64,000 nt of DNA from Antarcticibacterium flavum (GTDB taxonomy: Bacteria; Bacteroidota; Bacteroidia; Flavobacteriales; Flavobacteriaceae), in NCBI RefSeq assembly GCF_006159205.1, contig NZ_CP040812.1:1178001-1242000 (forward strand). Reading direction: 5' to 3'. Shown piece after piece: positions 18,910 to 28,907 of the stretch (positions are counted from its first letter, which is position 1; every line of letters begins with the position of its first letter). The translations under genes and the position numbers were made by a program. The notes under the pieces were generated by a model. That model ran no database searches. It saw only the letters and a list, made by a program, of their open reading frames with translations, and was not told the DNA's origin.

Positions 18910-19421
18910 TATTTCAGTAAAGATTCAACAGGATATTTCTTTATCCGCTCCCTGCCCTTAAGGAAACTAAGTTCTACCAAAAAGTTGCAATGAACTATGT
19001 TCCCGCCCAAATGCTCCACCAGGTTACATGCTGCAAAGGCAGTCCCACCTGTAGCAAGCACATCATCGTGAATTAAGACATTCTCCCCTTCTTTAATAGC
19101 ATCCACATGCATCTCCAGCATGTCTGTACCATATTCAAGATTATAAGCTTCCGAAATTGTTTTGTATGGCAGTTTCCCAGGCTTCCTTACCGGCACAAAT
19201 CCTGCATCAAGCTTCTCTGCCAAAAGGGTGGCAAAGAAAAATCCGCGGGATTCAATACCAACAACCTTATCGACTTTTATGTCACCAAGGTTATCAAGAA
19301 AGATCTGTACCGCAGTACGCATAGCCACCGGGTCCTGTAATAAAGGCGTTATATCCTTGTATAAAACTCCTCTTTTGGGAAAATCGGGTATATCACGAAT
19401 GTATTTCTCTAGATTCTTCAT
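18906..19421 (-). CDS. apt: Adenine phosphoribosyltransferase
   Basis: Salvages adenine with PRPP to AMP. The 171-residue protein has the PRPP motif VLIHDDVLATGGTA (near residue 115) and GIESRGFFFATLLA (near 57), and begins with the APT-typical IRDIPDFPKRGVLYKDITPLL. Length is normal. Single gene, convergent with the small protein gene downstream. Confidence 0.96.
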   Translation of the reverse strand: MKNLEKYIRDIPDFPKRGVLYKDITPLLQDPVAMRTAVQIFLDNLGDIKVDKVVGIESRGFFFATLLAEKLDAGFVPVRKPGKLPYKTISEAYNLEYGTDMLEMHVDAIKEGENVLIHDDVLATGGTAFAACNLVEHLGGNIVHCNFLVELSFLKGRERIKKYPVESLLKY

Positions 19422-19459
19422 AGCTGCAAGATAAAATTTCCTTCAGCTTTCCCGAAGCA

Positions 19460-20110
19460 TTATTCGCTCATTTTTTCAGCTCTTTCCTCAAGTTTTTTCA
19501 CATGGGTGGGATATGGGTTTTCCTTAAGTGTTTTGGCCAGATGCACCATATTGTGGACCATAAGCAGGATCATATTATTGGTGAATTCATGTTTATTACC
19601 TTCAGCTTCAATATAACTTGGACCCGGGCCTGCCTCTCCCACATAATAGGTGAAACCGTTTACCGGGATGGTAAAACCGTGTTCACTAAGATCGAATACC
19701 AGGCTGGAAATGGCCTTTTTAGCTCCATCCTCATTTCCATCTACCATAACTCCCCCTACTTTATTATATGTAAGGAACTGCCCGTTCTCTTTGGTATCCT
19801 CACTCATTACCCCGTCAAATCTTTCAGCCACCATTTTGGCGATAGATCCCCGATCACCCCGCCAAATTGGAGTGGCATAGATCACCATGTCTGCCTTTTT
19901 CACTTTATCCAGAATCCCGGGCCAGGCATCACCCTCTCCTTCGTCTGAGGTGGTACCAAATTTTACATTGTGGTCTACAACTCTTATAGTTTCTGTTTCC
20001 ACATCAAGCTCATGGAAGATCTTCTCTGCTTCAGCAATGAATGCAGCTGTATTGGACGTTTCAGGCGATTTTTTAAGAGTACAGTTTAGAAATAATGCTT
20101 TAAGTTTCAT
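19460..20110 (-). CDS. Flavodoxin-fold NAD(P)H-dependent oxidoreductase
   Basis: A 216-residue flavin reductase-type protein. The FMN phosphate loop is LNCTLKKSPETSNT (residues 8-22), and the second flavin motif is MVIYATPIWRGDRGSIAKM near 82. It is cytoplasmic with no extra domains. The substrate cannot be predicted. It stands alone between apt and the divergent kelch gene. Confidence 0.85.
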   Translation of the reverse strand: MKLKALFLNCTLKKSPETSNTAAFIAEAEKIFHELDVETETIRVVDHNVKFGTTSDEGEGDAWPGILDKVKKADMVIYATPIWRGDRGSIAKMVAERFDGVMSEDTKENGQFLTYNKVGGVMVDGNEDGAKKAISSLVFDLSEHGFTIPVNGFTYYVGEAGPGPSYIEAEGNKHEFTNNMILLMVHNMVHLAKTLKENPYPTHVKKLEERAEKMSE

Positions 20111-20322
20111 AAGCTAAAATTTTTATTTTTATAACCCTTGAAAGGTGGTATACAATAGCAGGATAATTATTTTTCCCTGCATTTCCTTTCCGGGATCTTT
20201 TCATTTTTCCTTTCCAAGCTACAGAAAAATTAAACCAACGGCCGTTAATGACTGGTTAAAGCTTTAAGAGATAAACCCTAACCAAAATGTTTATATTTAG
20301 AGAAAATTCAAAATCGTTTAAA

Positions 20323-21609
20323 ATGAGGCCAATCTTCCTGTTGCTGTTTTTTGTCATTCACTCGTTTACTTTTTCCCAAGAAATATCCTGGAGAGAACTG
20401 GAGGCTGAAGGTGAGCCACTGGCCAGGCACGAGAATGCACTTATTGAAGCCGGAGGAAAATTGATCCTTATTGGTGGGCGTGGTGAAAAACCAATTAACA
20501 TTTATGATCCTGGAACAAAAACCTGGAGCAAGGGAGCAATCCCTCCTTTCGAGATACATCATATGCAGGCAGTAAACCTGGACGGACTTATATATATCCT
20601 GGGTGCTTTTACCGGCGCCTGGCCTAATGAGACACCTCTAACGCACGTTCTTATTTATGACGTATCTACAGACACCTGGGCTATTGGACCTGAAGTCCCG
20701 GCAAACAGGCGACGGGGAGCCGCAGGAGTTGTAGTATACAACAAGAAAGTCTATATGGTAAATGGGATCATTAACGGGCATTCGTCTGGCTGGGTAAACT
20801 GGCTGGATGAATATGATCCATATTCTGGCCAATGGAAAACGCTCGCCTCCTCCCCACGGTCACGGGACCATTTCCAGGCTGCTGTAATAGAAAGTAAATT
20901 ATATGTAGCCGGTGGCAGAAGATCGGGAAGTGCTGAGAGTGGATTTGCAGGTACTGTGGGCCCTACAAATGTTTATGATTTCAACTCCAATACCTGGGAA
21001 GAACTTCCCAATATACCTACCCCCAGGGCAGGTACGGCTGCAGCGGTAATGAATGGAATATATGTAGTTATAGGTGGGGAAAGTGATACCCAGGAGAATT
21101 CCCATAGCGAGGTGGAGGCATTTGATCCGGTTTCCCGAAAATGGAGTAGCTTACCTGTACTGGGCACGGGAAGGCATGGCACCCAGGCTGTCAATGCAGG
21201 AGAGGCTATCATCATAGGCAGTGGCAGCAGCAATAGAGGCGGTGGGCCCGAACTTACCTCCTTTGAAGTGTTAACAGCTAAGGCAACGGCACAATTTGAA
21301 TTACCTACGTTTAAAAAAGAGGGCCTAAGGGTTTCAGCAAAGGAAATAGACTTCAGGAAAGATCCCGGTCCAAAAGAACTTCTTATAACTAATCCCGGCC
21401 AAACGGCTGTTATAATGCCATATCTTCAGCATGATAATCAAGAGGATTTTATGATGCGTGAGGTTCCGGGTTCGCCTATAATAATTGCGCCGGGTGCCAC
21501 AAGGAAGATCAGTATTGAAAGAGTGGGTAAAAGGAAAAATGCTTCAGCAACAATTTTCATAAAAACTACAGGGAATTCGGCCCCTGTGGAAATAAAATTA
21601 TCGGCTTGA
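20323..21609 (+). CDS. Secreted kelch-repeat protein
   Basis: A 428-residue exported protein; the start at 20323 gives the signal peptide MRPIFLLLFFVIHSFTFSQ. An open frame 12 codons upstream is less likely because it adds polar residues before the signal. Residues 20-330 contain at least five kelch motifs (for example RGAAGVVVYNKKVYMVNGI, RDHFQAAVIESKLYVAGG, RAGTAAAVMNGIYVVIGG, RHGTQAVNAGEAIIIGSG), predicting a beta-propeller. The last ~95 residues form a separate beta-domain (IDFRKDPGPKELLITNPG), reminiscent of Ig-like ASH domains. Ligand unknown. Confidence 0.85.
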   Translation: MRPIFLLLFFVIHSFTFSQEISWRELEAEGEPLARHENALIEAGGKLILIGGRGEKPINIYDPGTKTWSKGAIPPFEIHHMQAVNLDGLIYILGAFTGAWPNETPLTHVLIYDVSTDTWAIGPEVPANRRRGAAGVVVYNKKVYMVNGIINGHSSGWVNWLDEYDPYSGQWKTLASSPRSRDHFQAAVIESKLYVAGGRRSGSAESGFAGTVGPTNVYDFNSNTWEELPNIPTPRAGTAAAVMNGIYVVIGGESDTQENSHSEVEAFDPVSRKWSSLPVLGTGRHGTQAVNAGEAIIIGSGSSNRGGGPELTSFEVLTAKATAQFELPTFKKEGLRVSAKEIDFRKDPGPKELLITNPGQTAVIMPYLQHDNQEDFMMREVPGSPIIIAPGATRKISIERVGKRKNASATIFIKTTGNSAPVEIKLSA

Positions 21610-21684
21610 TACGGGCTGCACGACTTATAATTTTTAATTATCTTGCTCTTCTTTAAAAATAACCCTAATACTTCAGCAAACATA

Positions 21685-24081
21685 ATGCAAACAGTTTTTA
21701 AAAAATTCACCCCCCTGTTCTTCCTATTCCTGGGCTGCCAGGTAATTTTTTCACAGGAAAGCAGTCTTACTGTAGAACAAATTATGCAAGACCCTCAATG
21801 GATGGGGACCTTCCCTTCAAACATTCACTGGGCAGAGGATAGTAAGACGATCTTCTTTAATTATAACCTGCAAAAGGATCCTGCCGATTCGCTCTATAAA
21901 ATTAACCTGAATGCACAGGATCAAATTTTGAAAGTGCCTTACGAGGAAGAAAAAAAGGAGATCTCAAGGGCCGGGGATTATAATAAAAAAAGGGATAAAA
22001 AAGTATTTGTTAAGGATGATGCACTTATGCTGTATGATCTAAAAACCCACAATTCCAAAAAACTCCTGGAACTTGACGGTCGAATAGGAAATCCAAAATT
22101 CCTTGGCGATGAAAATAAAATTTCATTTAATCTTAGGGATAACATTTTTGTTTATGACCAGCAAACCGGGAGCCTGAAGAAGCTTACCAATATTTCCTCT
22201 GGAGAGAAAAAGAAAGAAGCTGCAGGCCTGGGTGCTAAAGATGACTGGGTAAAGACTGAAAATCTGGGATTACTGGAAGTAGTCCGCGAGAGGGAAGATA
22301 AAAAAGAGGCAAGTAAGACCTACAGGACGCAAACCCAGGGAGAGCCATTTACTTTCTATGCCGGTAAAAGATCTGTTTCCAATTTACAATTATCCCCAGA
22401 TGCTTCTTACGCCACTTTCACATTGATCACGCGTCCTGAAAGTAAAAGCACAGATGTCCCGAATTATGTGGATGCTTCGGGTTATACAGTGAACCTGCCT
22501 GCAAGAAGTAAAGTGGGAGATGACCCTACCAAAGTTGAAATGGCTATTTATGATATTAAAAGGGATACCGTTTATATGGTACAAACCGGAAACCTCCCCG
22601 GAATCCAGGATCTGCCAGATTATACTTCCAGTTATCCAGATCGTGAATGGGAAAAAAAGGACCGGGACCTCATCCTTGCGGGACCATATTTTTCAGATAA
22701 CGGAAAGCAGACAGTAGTAAATGTTCGTTCGCAGGATAATAAAGATCGCTGGATCGCACTGCTGGACCTGCAAACAGGAGCACTTAAAAACCTGGATCGC
22801 CAGCGGGATGAGGCCTGGATCGCAGGGCCCGGGATTGGCTGGTCCTTTAGTGGCGGTACCTTTGGATGGCTGCCCGATAATAGGCATATCTATTTCCAAA
22901 GCGAAGTAAGCGGCTATTCACATCTCTATCTTCTAGATGTGAACAGCGGCGATAAAAAAGCTCTTACCAGCGGGAATTATGAAGTTTTTGATCCTTTTCT
23001 CTCCAGGGATAAAAAACACTGGTATTTAACCACTTCTGAAGTTGGTCCCGGAGAACGCCATTTTTACAAAATGCCTGTCATGGGTGGCAAGATGGAGAAA
23101 CTCACCCAAATGACAGGAAATAATGATGTTAGCCTTTCGCCAGATGAGAAGTACATGGCAATTCTTTATTCGTATAGCAATAAACCCTGGGAGTTATATC
23201 TAAAAAGAACTACGGCCGGCGCTGAAGCAAAACAGCTTACAAGCGGGCAAAGTGAGGAATTTAAGTCTTATGACTGGAGAGAACCTGAGCTGGTACAGTT
23301 CCAGGCAGAAGATGGTGTGATGGTACCTGCAAGGTTATATAAGCCAGAGAATGCCAACGGCGCAGCGGTGATCTTCGTGCACGGGGCAGGATATCTTCAA
23401 AATGTCCATAAGTGGTGGTCAAGCTATTTTAGAGAATATATGTTCCACAACCTGCTTACAGATCTTGGTTATACCGTCCTGGACATAGATTATCGCGGCA
23501 GTGCGGGCTATGGCAGGGACTGGAGAACAGGGATCTATCGCCATATGGGTGGTAAGGACCTTAGTGACCAGGTTGACGGTGCAAAATATCTTGTGGCTGA
23601 ACATGGAGTAGACGCAGAAAATGTTGGGATCTATGGTGGTAGCTATGGCGGATTCATTACGCTTATGGCTCTATTCACAGAAGCTGAGACTTTTAAAAGC
23701 GGCGCGGCTTTAAGATCTGTTACAGACTGGGCACATTATAACCATGGCTATACTTCGAATATTCTTAATAACCCCAGTGATGACCCAATCGCATACCGGC
23801 AATCCTCCCCTATTTATTTTGCTGAAGGGCTTGAGGGACACCTGTTGATCGCACACGGAATGCTGGATGTAAATGTTCATTTCCAGGATGTCGTGCGACT
23901 CGCACAGCGACTCATCGAACTAAAAAAAGATAATTGGGAAATGGCTGTCTACCCGGTAGAAGATCACGGCTTTGTAGAGCCAAGCAGCTGGACAGATGAG
24001 TATAAGAGGATCCTGAAGTTGTTCAATGAAACTTTACTGGAGAAAGAGAGGAACACTGAGATGGAAAGAGTTAAGAGTTAG
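21685..24081 (+). CDS. S9 family (DPP IV-like) peptidase
   Basis: A 798-residue secreted serine peptidase from ATG 21685, which places a signal peptide at the start (MQTVFKKFTPLFFLFLGC; the Cys suggests possible lipidation). Residues ~50-540 form the DPP IV N-terminal propeller. The alpha/beta-hydrolase domain carries the triad: Ser 653 in GGSYGGF, Asp 728 in HGMLDVNVHFQD and His 761 in EDHGF. Family members remove dipeptides or act as oligopeptidases. The last codons lie inside a heptad array that reads through the stop codon. Confidence 0.93.
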   Translation: MQTVFKKFTPLFFLFLGCQVIFSQESSLTVEQIMQDPQWMGTFPSNIHWAEDSKTIFFNYNLQKDPADSLYKINLNAQDQILKVPYEEEKKEISRAGDYNKKRDKKVFVKDDALMLYDLKTHNSKKLLELDGRIGNPKFLGDENKISFNLRDNIFVYDQQTGSLKKLTNISSGEKKKEAAGLGAKDDWVKTENLGLLEVVREREDKKEASKTYRTQTQGEPFTFYAGKRSVSNLQLSPDASYATFTLITRPESKSTDVPNYVDASGYTVNLPARSKVGDDPTKVEMAIYDIKRDTVYMVQTGNLPGIQDLPDYTSSYPDREWEKKDRDLILAGPYFSDNGKQTVVNVRSQDNKDRWIALLDLQTGALKNLDRQRDEAWIAGPGIGWSFSGGTFGWLPDNRHIYFQSEVSGYSHLYLLDVNSGDKKALTSGNYEVFDPFLSRDKKHWYLTTSEVGPGERHFYKMPVMGGKMEKLTQMTGNNDVSLSPDEKYMAILYSYSNKPWELYLKRTTAGAEAKQLTSGQSEEFKSYDWREPELVQFQAEDGVMVPARLYKPENANGAAVIFVHGAGYLQNVHKWWSSYFREYMFHNLLTDLGYTVLDIDYRGSAGYGRDWRTGIYRHMGGKDLSDQVDGAKYLVAEHGVDAENVGIYGGSYGGFITLMALFTEAETFKSGAALRSVTDWAHYNHGYTSNILNNPSDDPIAYRQSSPIYFAEGLEGHLLIAHGMLDVNVHFQDVVRLAQRLIELKKDNWEMAVYPVEDHGFVEPSSWTDEYKRILKLFNETLLEKERNTEMERVKS

Positions 24082-24115
24082 GAGTTAGAAGTTAGAAGTT
24101 AGAAGTTAGAAGTTT
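24067..24115. repeat. Heptad array overlapping the S9 peptidase stop codon
   Basis: Seven in-phase units of the AGAGTTA, GGAGTTA and GAAGTTA types. The first two lie in the coding sequence and the stop codon TAG (24079-24081) is itself part of the array. Confidence 0.85.
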
Positions 24116-24178
24116 AAAACTCAGATTTATATATTAAGCCCGGAAGCGATTAGGTTTTCGGGTTTTTCTCGTTATCTA

Positions 24179-24243
24179 TTTTCTGTTTGTCGTTTGGTGT
24201 TTGGTGTTTGGTGTTTAGTGTTTAGTTTGGTGTTTGGTGTTTT
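24179..24243. repeat. Heptad array of TTTGGTG type
   Basis: Units TTTTCTG, TTTGTCG, TTTGGTG and TTTAGTG in register, with one 5-nt break. Non-coding. Confidence 0.8.
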
Positions 24244-24279
24244 TCTTTTAGAATTTAGTGTTAAGTTAATTAGGTTGGA

Positions 24280-24861
24280 TTCACGCAAAGAACGCCAAGA
24301 AAAAAAATGCGCAAAGGATGCAAAGACAAAACTCTTATCCCAATTTGGGCGCTAAATCTTTATCTATAATCCATTTACAATCCGGTGAATTCCGTCTTTC
24401 AGGATTTTACAATAAAAGTTTATCAGCAAGCCAAGCTTATGATTGGATAATTTCAAGTAGGTTAAAAGTTGAGCGTAATGTACAGGAGCCGGAGTTTCCA
24501 AAGATTTGATTTCTATTATTAATTTGTTTTCAACCAAAAGATCGACTCGGTAACCAACTTCCAATTTCACCTCTTTATAAAAAAAGGGCATGGGAACCTG
24601 CTGTTTCACCTCCAAACCTGCTTGCCTGAGGTCATATGCTAATGCATTCTCATATGCAGATTCCAACAAACCGGGGCCTATTTTCTTATGAAGCGGCAAT
24701 GCCGCTCCTATAGTTTTAAAAGAGAGTTCATTTTCAGTCATACTAATCTTTAAATATTTAAAATTAAGCTGATGTCACTATTTAAATGTGATACCGAAGA
24801 GTGTTTTCTCTGCGCCCTTTGCGTTAAAGTGCGCCACAGTCCTTTGCGTTCTTTGCGTGAA
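24280..24861. mobile_element. Putative cassette: GxxExxY gene between inverted TTTGCG boxes
   Basis: The two ends form an inverted repeat of about 20 bp (TTCACGCAAAGAACGC then C/A AAG) with one mismatch, and further CGCAAAG boxes continue inward on both sides. The only gene between them is the GxxExxY ORF. I see no clear target duplication, so mobility is inferred from the symmetry and from gene-less relatives at 46252-46487. Confidence 0.5.
24364..24741 (-). CDS. GxxExxY protein (PD-(D/E)XK nuclease-like)
   Basis: A 125-residue protein of the GxxExxY family. The naming motif is GPGLLESAYENAL (near residue 22). The core YRVDLLVENKLIIEIKSLE near residue 64 has the D...E-x-K arrangement of the PD-(D/E)XK nuclease fold, so a DNA-cleaving or structure-specific role is plausible, though no function is established. 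The family is scattered through many phyla. Here it sits alone inside a symmetrical repeat-bounded segment and is unrelated to the neighbouring genes. Confidence 0.88.
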   Translation of the reverse strand: MTENELSFKTIGAALPLHKKIGPGLLESAYENALAYDLRQAGLEVKQQVPMPFFYKEVKLEVGYRVDLLVENKLIIEIKSLETPAPVHYAQLLTYLKLSNHKLGLLINFYCKILKDGIHRIVNGL

Positions 24862-24932
24862 AAAATTCGTTCTCCTTTAGACTTGATTAAACTCCTCCTG
24901 GAGAGCTAATAACCTCATAACTCATAACTTTC

Positions 24933-26144
24933 TCAATCCTTATAAGGGTCGTAAGTTTCGCTTCCCGCCATTGCGACACCAATAGGGTGTAATCTATGGA
25001 GCACCTCTATAGTTTCTCCCTGGTGGCTTAAAACCTCATCCAGATTCTTATAAGCCTCCGGTGCTTCGTCTGCCCCGGCGCCGCGGAGTTCTACTTTGTT
25101 CCTGAGCCTGGCTTTTACAGCTTCAAAGTCCACTGCTCCTTTGGATACTATAGTGGGCCTTTTTTTACCATCTTTCCCCCGCAGCCATTTGGTCTTTCCG
25201 GCTGCCTTTCGCCTGGACATTACCCGGCCGGCACCGTGGACCGTTGAGTAGAGTCCGCTGCGGGAGAGGTTCGAATCTTTTCCCTTTACAATTACCGAAG
25301 TATCCTCCATATTGGCTCCTATGAAACCCATTTGTCCAGGGAAAGCAGGAGTACATCCCTTCCGTACCACCCAGTAGTCCTCCCCAAAATGTTCCTCTTT
25401 CCAGGCAAAATTATGATGGTTATGAACCTCGAAATCGGGTTTCCCCGCTTGCAATATCTCCAGCACTTTATCTACAACCACATCCCTGCCGGCATAGGCA
25501 TATTCCCCCGCCAGGTTCATAGCTGCAATATACTCCTGTCCCAAAGCAGAATTTACGTCAAATAATATTGGTTTCGAATCCATGCCTCCTTCTTTAGCAT
25601 GGTCAAAAAAACCTTTTCCCTGTGACATTGCAATGAAACCTGTGGTGGTTTTATGGCCAAATCCCCGGGAGCCAAAGTGAACTCCTAACCACAAAAATCC
25701 CTCATCATCTTCAAAAAGGTCTACAAAATGATTTCCAGCTCCTACCGTTCCCAATTGTTCTACAGAGAGGTCAAGCAGTTTGCGCTGCGGGGAGAAATCG
25801 GCTTTTGCGATCTTCTCAAATACAGGATGGTCCAGCGGTTCTTTATTCACCCTCCCCACACCAAAGGAAATGCGCCTGAAGATCTCATCCATCACTGCAG
25901 CCACATCTATCTCTGAGGCTTTGATATTTGTTTTCACAGCTTTGTTCCCACAGGCAATATCAAAGCCAACGCCAGAGAGGGATATCTTATTTTTATAAGC
26001 CACAGCACCACCTATAGGGTGCCCGTAACCATAGTGGGCATCGGCAGTGAGAACTGCAATATCCTCCGGGCCCACAGCATTTTTGATCTGGGTGATCGAT
26101 TTTTCATCGATGAGCTCTTTTCCGAAGATCGTTAATCTCTCCAT
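24933..26144 (-). CDS. rtcB: RtcB family RNA ligase
   Basis: Mn2+/GTP-dependent ligase that joins 2',3'-cyclic phosphate (3'-phosphate) RNA ends to 5'-OH ends. The start at 26144 gives MERLTIFGKELIDEK; the nine residues of open frame before it are not family-like. The metal-binding Cys lies in GVGFDIACGNKAV (near residue 58), with histidine motifs GTVGAGNHFVDLF, WLGVHFGSRGFGH and VHNHHNFAWKE. The guanylated His is in the C-terminal HRLHPIGVAMAG region. The ~403-residue form is shorter than E. coli RtcB but usual for this branch. No RtcA or archease is nearby. Confidence 0.9.
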   Translation of the reverse strand: MERLTIFGKELIDEKSITQIKNAVGPEDIAVLTADAHYGYGHPIGGAVAYKNKISLSGVGFDIACGNKAVKTNIKASEIDVAAVMDEIFRRISFGVGRVNKEPLDHPVFEKIAKADFSPQRKLLDLSVEQLGTVGAGNHFVDLFEDDEGFLWLGVHFGSRGFGHKTTTGFIAMSQGKGFFDHAKEGGMDSKPILFDVNSALGQEYIAAMNLAGEYAYAGRDVVVDKVLEILQAGKPDFEVHNHHNFAWKEEHFGEDYWVVRKGCTPAFPGQMGFIGANMEDTSVIVKGKDSNLSRSGLYSTVHGAGRVMSRRKAAGKTKWLRGKDGKKRPTIVSKGAVDFEAVKARLRNKVELRGAGADEAPEAYKNLDEVLSHQGETIEVLHRLHPIGVAMAGSETYDPYKD

Positions 26145-26333
26145 TCTCCTAGTTTTATTAAAAAGTATCAAATTTGTGGGAAAGAATGGGTTAAGAAAAT
26201 ACCAAATTATAAGGCGGGAGTCTTTCCGGGAATTCGGGGAAGAAAGTATTATGAATTTTTTTCCGCTTTTCCTTTTACCGTTATCACATTAGAATTATAT
26301 TATACCTCCAAAACACGAAAAATAGCATTAGCA

Positions 26334-27380
26334 ATGAAAAAGGTACATGTAGCAATGGCAGGTTTTGGTAAAGGGGGGAGGATCTATAATGCCCCCGTGA
26401 TCTCCAGTGTAGAGGGAATGGAGATCAAAAAGATCCTCACTTCCAGCAGGGAAAACATTTCTGCTGCAGGAAAGGACTTTCCTGATGCTCTTGTGGTAAA
26501 CAGTTTTGAAGAAATCCTCGAAGACCCTGAGATTAATTTAATCGTTATTACGACTCCCAATCATCTTCATAAAGATTATGCCACCAAAGCCTTACAGGCA
26601 GGGAAACATGTTGTACTTGAAAAACCCATTACCCCGCTTGCGGCACAGGCAGAAGAGCTCATAAGGCTTGCGAGGGAAAAGGAGCTTATCTTAAGCGTAC
26701 ATCACAACCGCCGGTGGGACAGCGATTTCCTCACCATACAAAAACTTCTGGATGATAAGAAGCTGGGGGAAGTAGTTGAATATGAAGCACATTTTGACAG
26801 GTTTCGTCCTGAGATCAAGGAAAGCTGGAAAGAAAATCCGGAAAACCCCGGCAGCGGGATCCTTTATGACCTGGGAAGCCATTTGATAGATCAGGCCCTT
26901 GTACTTTTTGGCCTGCCAACCCATGTTTTTGCCGATGTTCGTGTACAGCGTAAGACTGCTACAGTAGCTGATAGTTTTGAGCTTCTTTTATATTATCCGA
27001 ACTTAAAGGTCACCTTAAAGGCCGGGATGCTTGTTAAGGGTAAAACGCCCACCTTTCTAATTCATGGTACAAAAGGAAGTTTCATAAAATATGGGCAGGA
27101 TCCCCAGGAAGAGAAACTTAAAGCCGGTTTTAAACCCGCGGGAGCAAAGGACTGGGGTCTTGAACCAAAAGAAAGTTGGGGTAGTATAGATACTATAGAT
27201 GAAATGGGATTCCTTATTAGCAAACAGGGAGATTATTCTTCTTTTTACAGCAATATTTATAAAGCTATAACTTCCGGGGAAGAACTGGAGGTAAAACCGG
27301 AAGAAGCCAAAAATGTGATCCGCATTATAGAAGCAGCCCTGCGAAGCCAGGCTGAAGGCAGGAAGGTTGAGTTTTATTAA
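26334..27380 (+). CDS. Gfo/Idh/MocA family oxidoreductase
   Basis: A 348-residue NAD(P)-dependent dehydrogenase of sugars or cyclitols. The Rossmann nucleotide loop is MAGFGKGGRIYNAPV (residues 8-22), and the catalytic motif EKPITPLAAQAEEL follows at about 98. The C-terminal domain has GSGILYDLGSHLIDQALVLFG near 176. Length is normal. It is transcribed alone and the substrate is unknown. Confidence 0.92.
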   Translation: MKKVHVAMAGFGKGGRIYNAPVISSVEGMEIKKILTSSRENISAAGKDFPDALVVNSFEEILEDPEINLIVITTPNHLHKDYATKALQAGKHVVLEKPITPLAAQAEELIRLAREKELILSVHHNRRWDSDFLTIQKLLDDKKLGEVVEYEAHFDRFRPEIKESWKENPENPGSGILYDLGSHLIDQALVLFGLPTHVFADVRVQRKTATVADSFELLLYYPNLKVTLKAGMLVKGKTPTFLIHGTKGSFIKYGQDPQEEKLKAGFKPAGAKDWGLEPKESWGSIDTIDEMGFLISKQGDYSSFYSNIYKAITSGEELEVKPEEAKNVIRIIEAALRSQAEGRKVEFY

Positions 27381-27450
27381 TTTTTGTGATCTTTAGTTAC
27401 CTATAACATTCCTTTCTACTCCTGCATCCCCAAAGGAAGCATAGCAATTT

Positions 27451-28839
27451 CTAAGAATTGACTTTTCTGGAAGCTTTCATCCTGGCAAAGTAAGCTGTTG
27501 CTTCTTTCAGCACCCTGGGCGCCAGGATAAGTGTGGAGATCATTGTAGGTATCGCCATGAGCGCAAAGAAACCATCTATAAGATTGATCATCATACTTAG
27601 TGAAGTTGTCGCACCTACCAGAATACTTATTACATAGAAGTAATTGTAATAATGTTTCTTATCTGCCCCCACCAGGAATGAGAGACATTTTGTTCCATAA
27701 TAAGAGTAAGAAAATAAGGAAGAAATGCTAAAGATGGCAATACACAGCATTAACAGGTAATTTCCGAAAATGGGAATTGAGGCATCAAAGGCTGAAGCTG
27801 TAAGACTCACTCCATTCACATCTGTAGACTGCCACACCCCGGTCACAAGGATGGCCAGCGCCGTTAGGGTACATACCACAAGTGTGTCTATTGCAGGTCC
27901 TAGCATGGCTACCAGCCCCTCACGAATAGGCTCGTTGGTCTTGGCTGCCCCATGTGCCATAGGTGCCGTTCCAATACCGGCCTCATTGGAAAAAGCCCCA
28001 CGACGAATTCCAAGAATTATAAGGCCTCCCAGGACCCCACCTAAAAATGAATCTCCTGTAAAATTATTGGCTGCAAAGGCATCAGTAAATATCAATGAAA
28101 AATAATATGGTACCTGGTCAATATTCACGAAAAGAATGATCAAAACAGAGACAAAGTATAAGGCTACCATTGAAGGTACCAATTTGGAAACGGTTTTACT
28201 TATACGGCTCAATCCTCCAAAGATCACTACAGAAGTAATGGTGACTAAAATAAGACCTATTATAAGATTGGTTCCAAAGCCTGTTTCCACTCCATTTGGT
28301 GCGAGGATTATAAAATTTACTGCCTGCGTAAGCTGGTTTACGTTGAAAACAGGCAATGCTCCAACCAACCCTGCAATGCTAAAGAAAACGGCGAGCGATT
28401 TCCACTTCTCACCAAGCCCCACCATTATAACATACATAGGACCACCCTGTATCTCCCCTGCACTATCCCGGCCCCTGTACATAACTGCAAGGCTACAGGT
28501 GAAGAATTTGGTGGCCATTCCAATAATTGCGCTAATCCACATCCAGAATATCGCTCCCGGCCCCCCTATAGCTATTGCCACTGCAACCCCGGCAATATTC
28601 CCCATGCCAACCGTGGCAGCAAGAGCGGTAGAAAGAGCCTGAAAATGGCTTATTTCCCCGGGATCATCGGGATTATCATATTTCCCTCTTAAAACCTGCA
28701 GCGAGTGTACGAGGTATCTAAAAGGGAGGAATCTGGATCTTATAAGGAGGTAAAACCCTCCGCCAATAAGTAATATTAAAAGAGGGAGTCCCCAGACAAA
28801 AGAAGCGAACTGGGCAATGAAATTATCTACTGTGGCCAT
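27451..28839 (-). CDS. Sodium:alanine symporter family (AGCS) protein
   Basis: A 462-residue inner-membrane transporter taking up alanine or glycine with Na+. The start at 28839 gives MATVDNFIAQFASFVWGLPL; upstream codons lack family likeness. Motifs include the LSTALAATVGMGNIAGVAVA segment near residue 74, GGPMYVIMVGLGEKW near 130, and RRGAFSNEAGIGTAPMAHGA near 278. About eleven membrane segments. Single gene. Confidence 0.93.
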   Translation of the reverse strand: MATVDNFIAQFASFVWGLPLLILLIGGGFYLLIRSRFLPFRYLVHSLQVLRGKYDNPDDPGEISHFQALSTALAATVGMGNIAGVAVAIAIGGPGAIFWMWISAIIGMATKFFTCSLAVMYRGRDSAGEIQGGPMYVIMVGLGEKWKSLAVFFSIAGLVGALPVFNVNQLTQAVNFIILAPNGVETGFGTNLIIGLILVTITSVVIFGGLSRISKTVSKLVPSMVALYFVSVLIILFVNIDQVPYYFSLIFTDAFAANNFTGDSFLGGVLGGLIILGIRRGAFSNEAGIGTAPMAHGAAKTNEPIREGLVAMLGPAIDTLVVCTLTALAILVTGVWQSTDVNGVSLTASAFDASIPIFGNYLLMLCIAIFSISSLFSYSYYGTKCLSFLVGADKKHYYNYFYVISILVGATTSLSMMINLIDGFFALMAIPTMISTLILAPRVLKEATAYFARMKASRKVNS

Positions 28840-28907
28840 AAGCAAATATAAGTATTGGCGGCATACCGGCAAATTTTAAATATGGGCCATAATTTCCAGT
28901 TTTTATA

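Noticed and set aside
24280..24861. Target-site duplication of the GxxExxY cassette
   Set aside because: The flanks (GTTGGA on the left, AAAATT on the right) show no convincing direct repeat.
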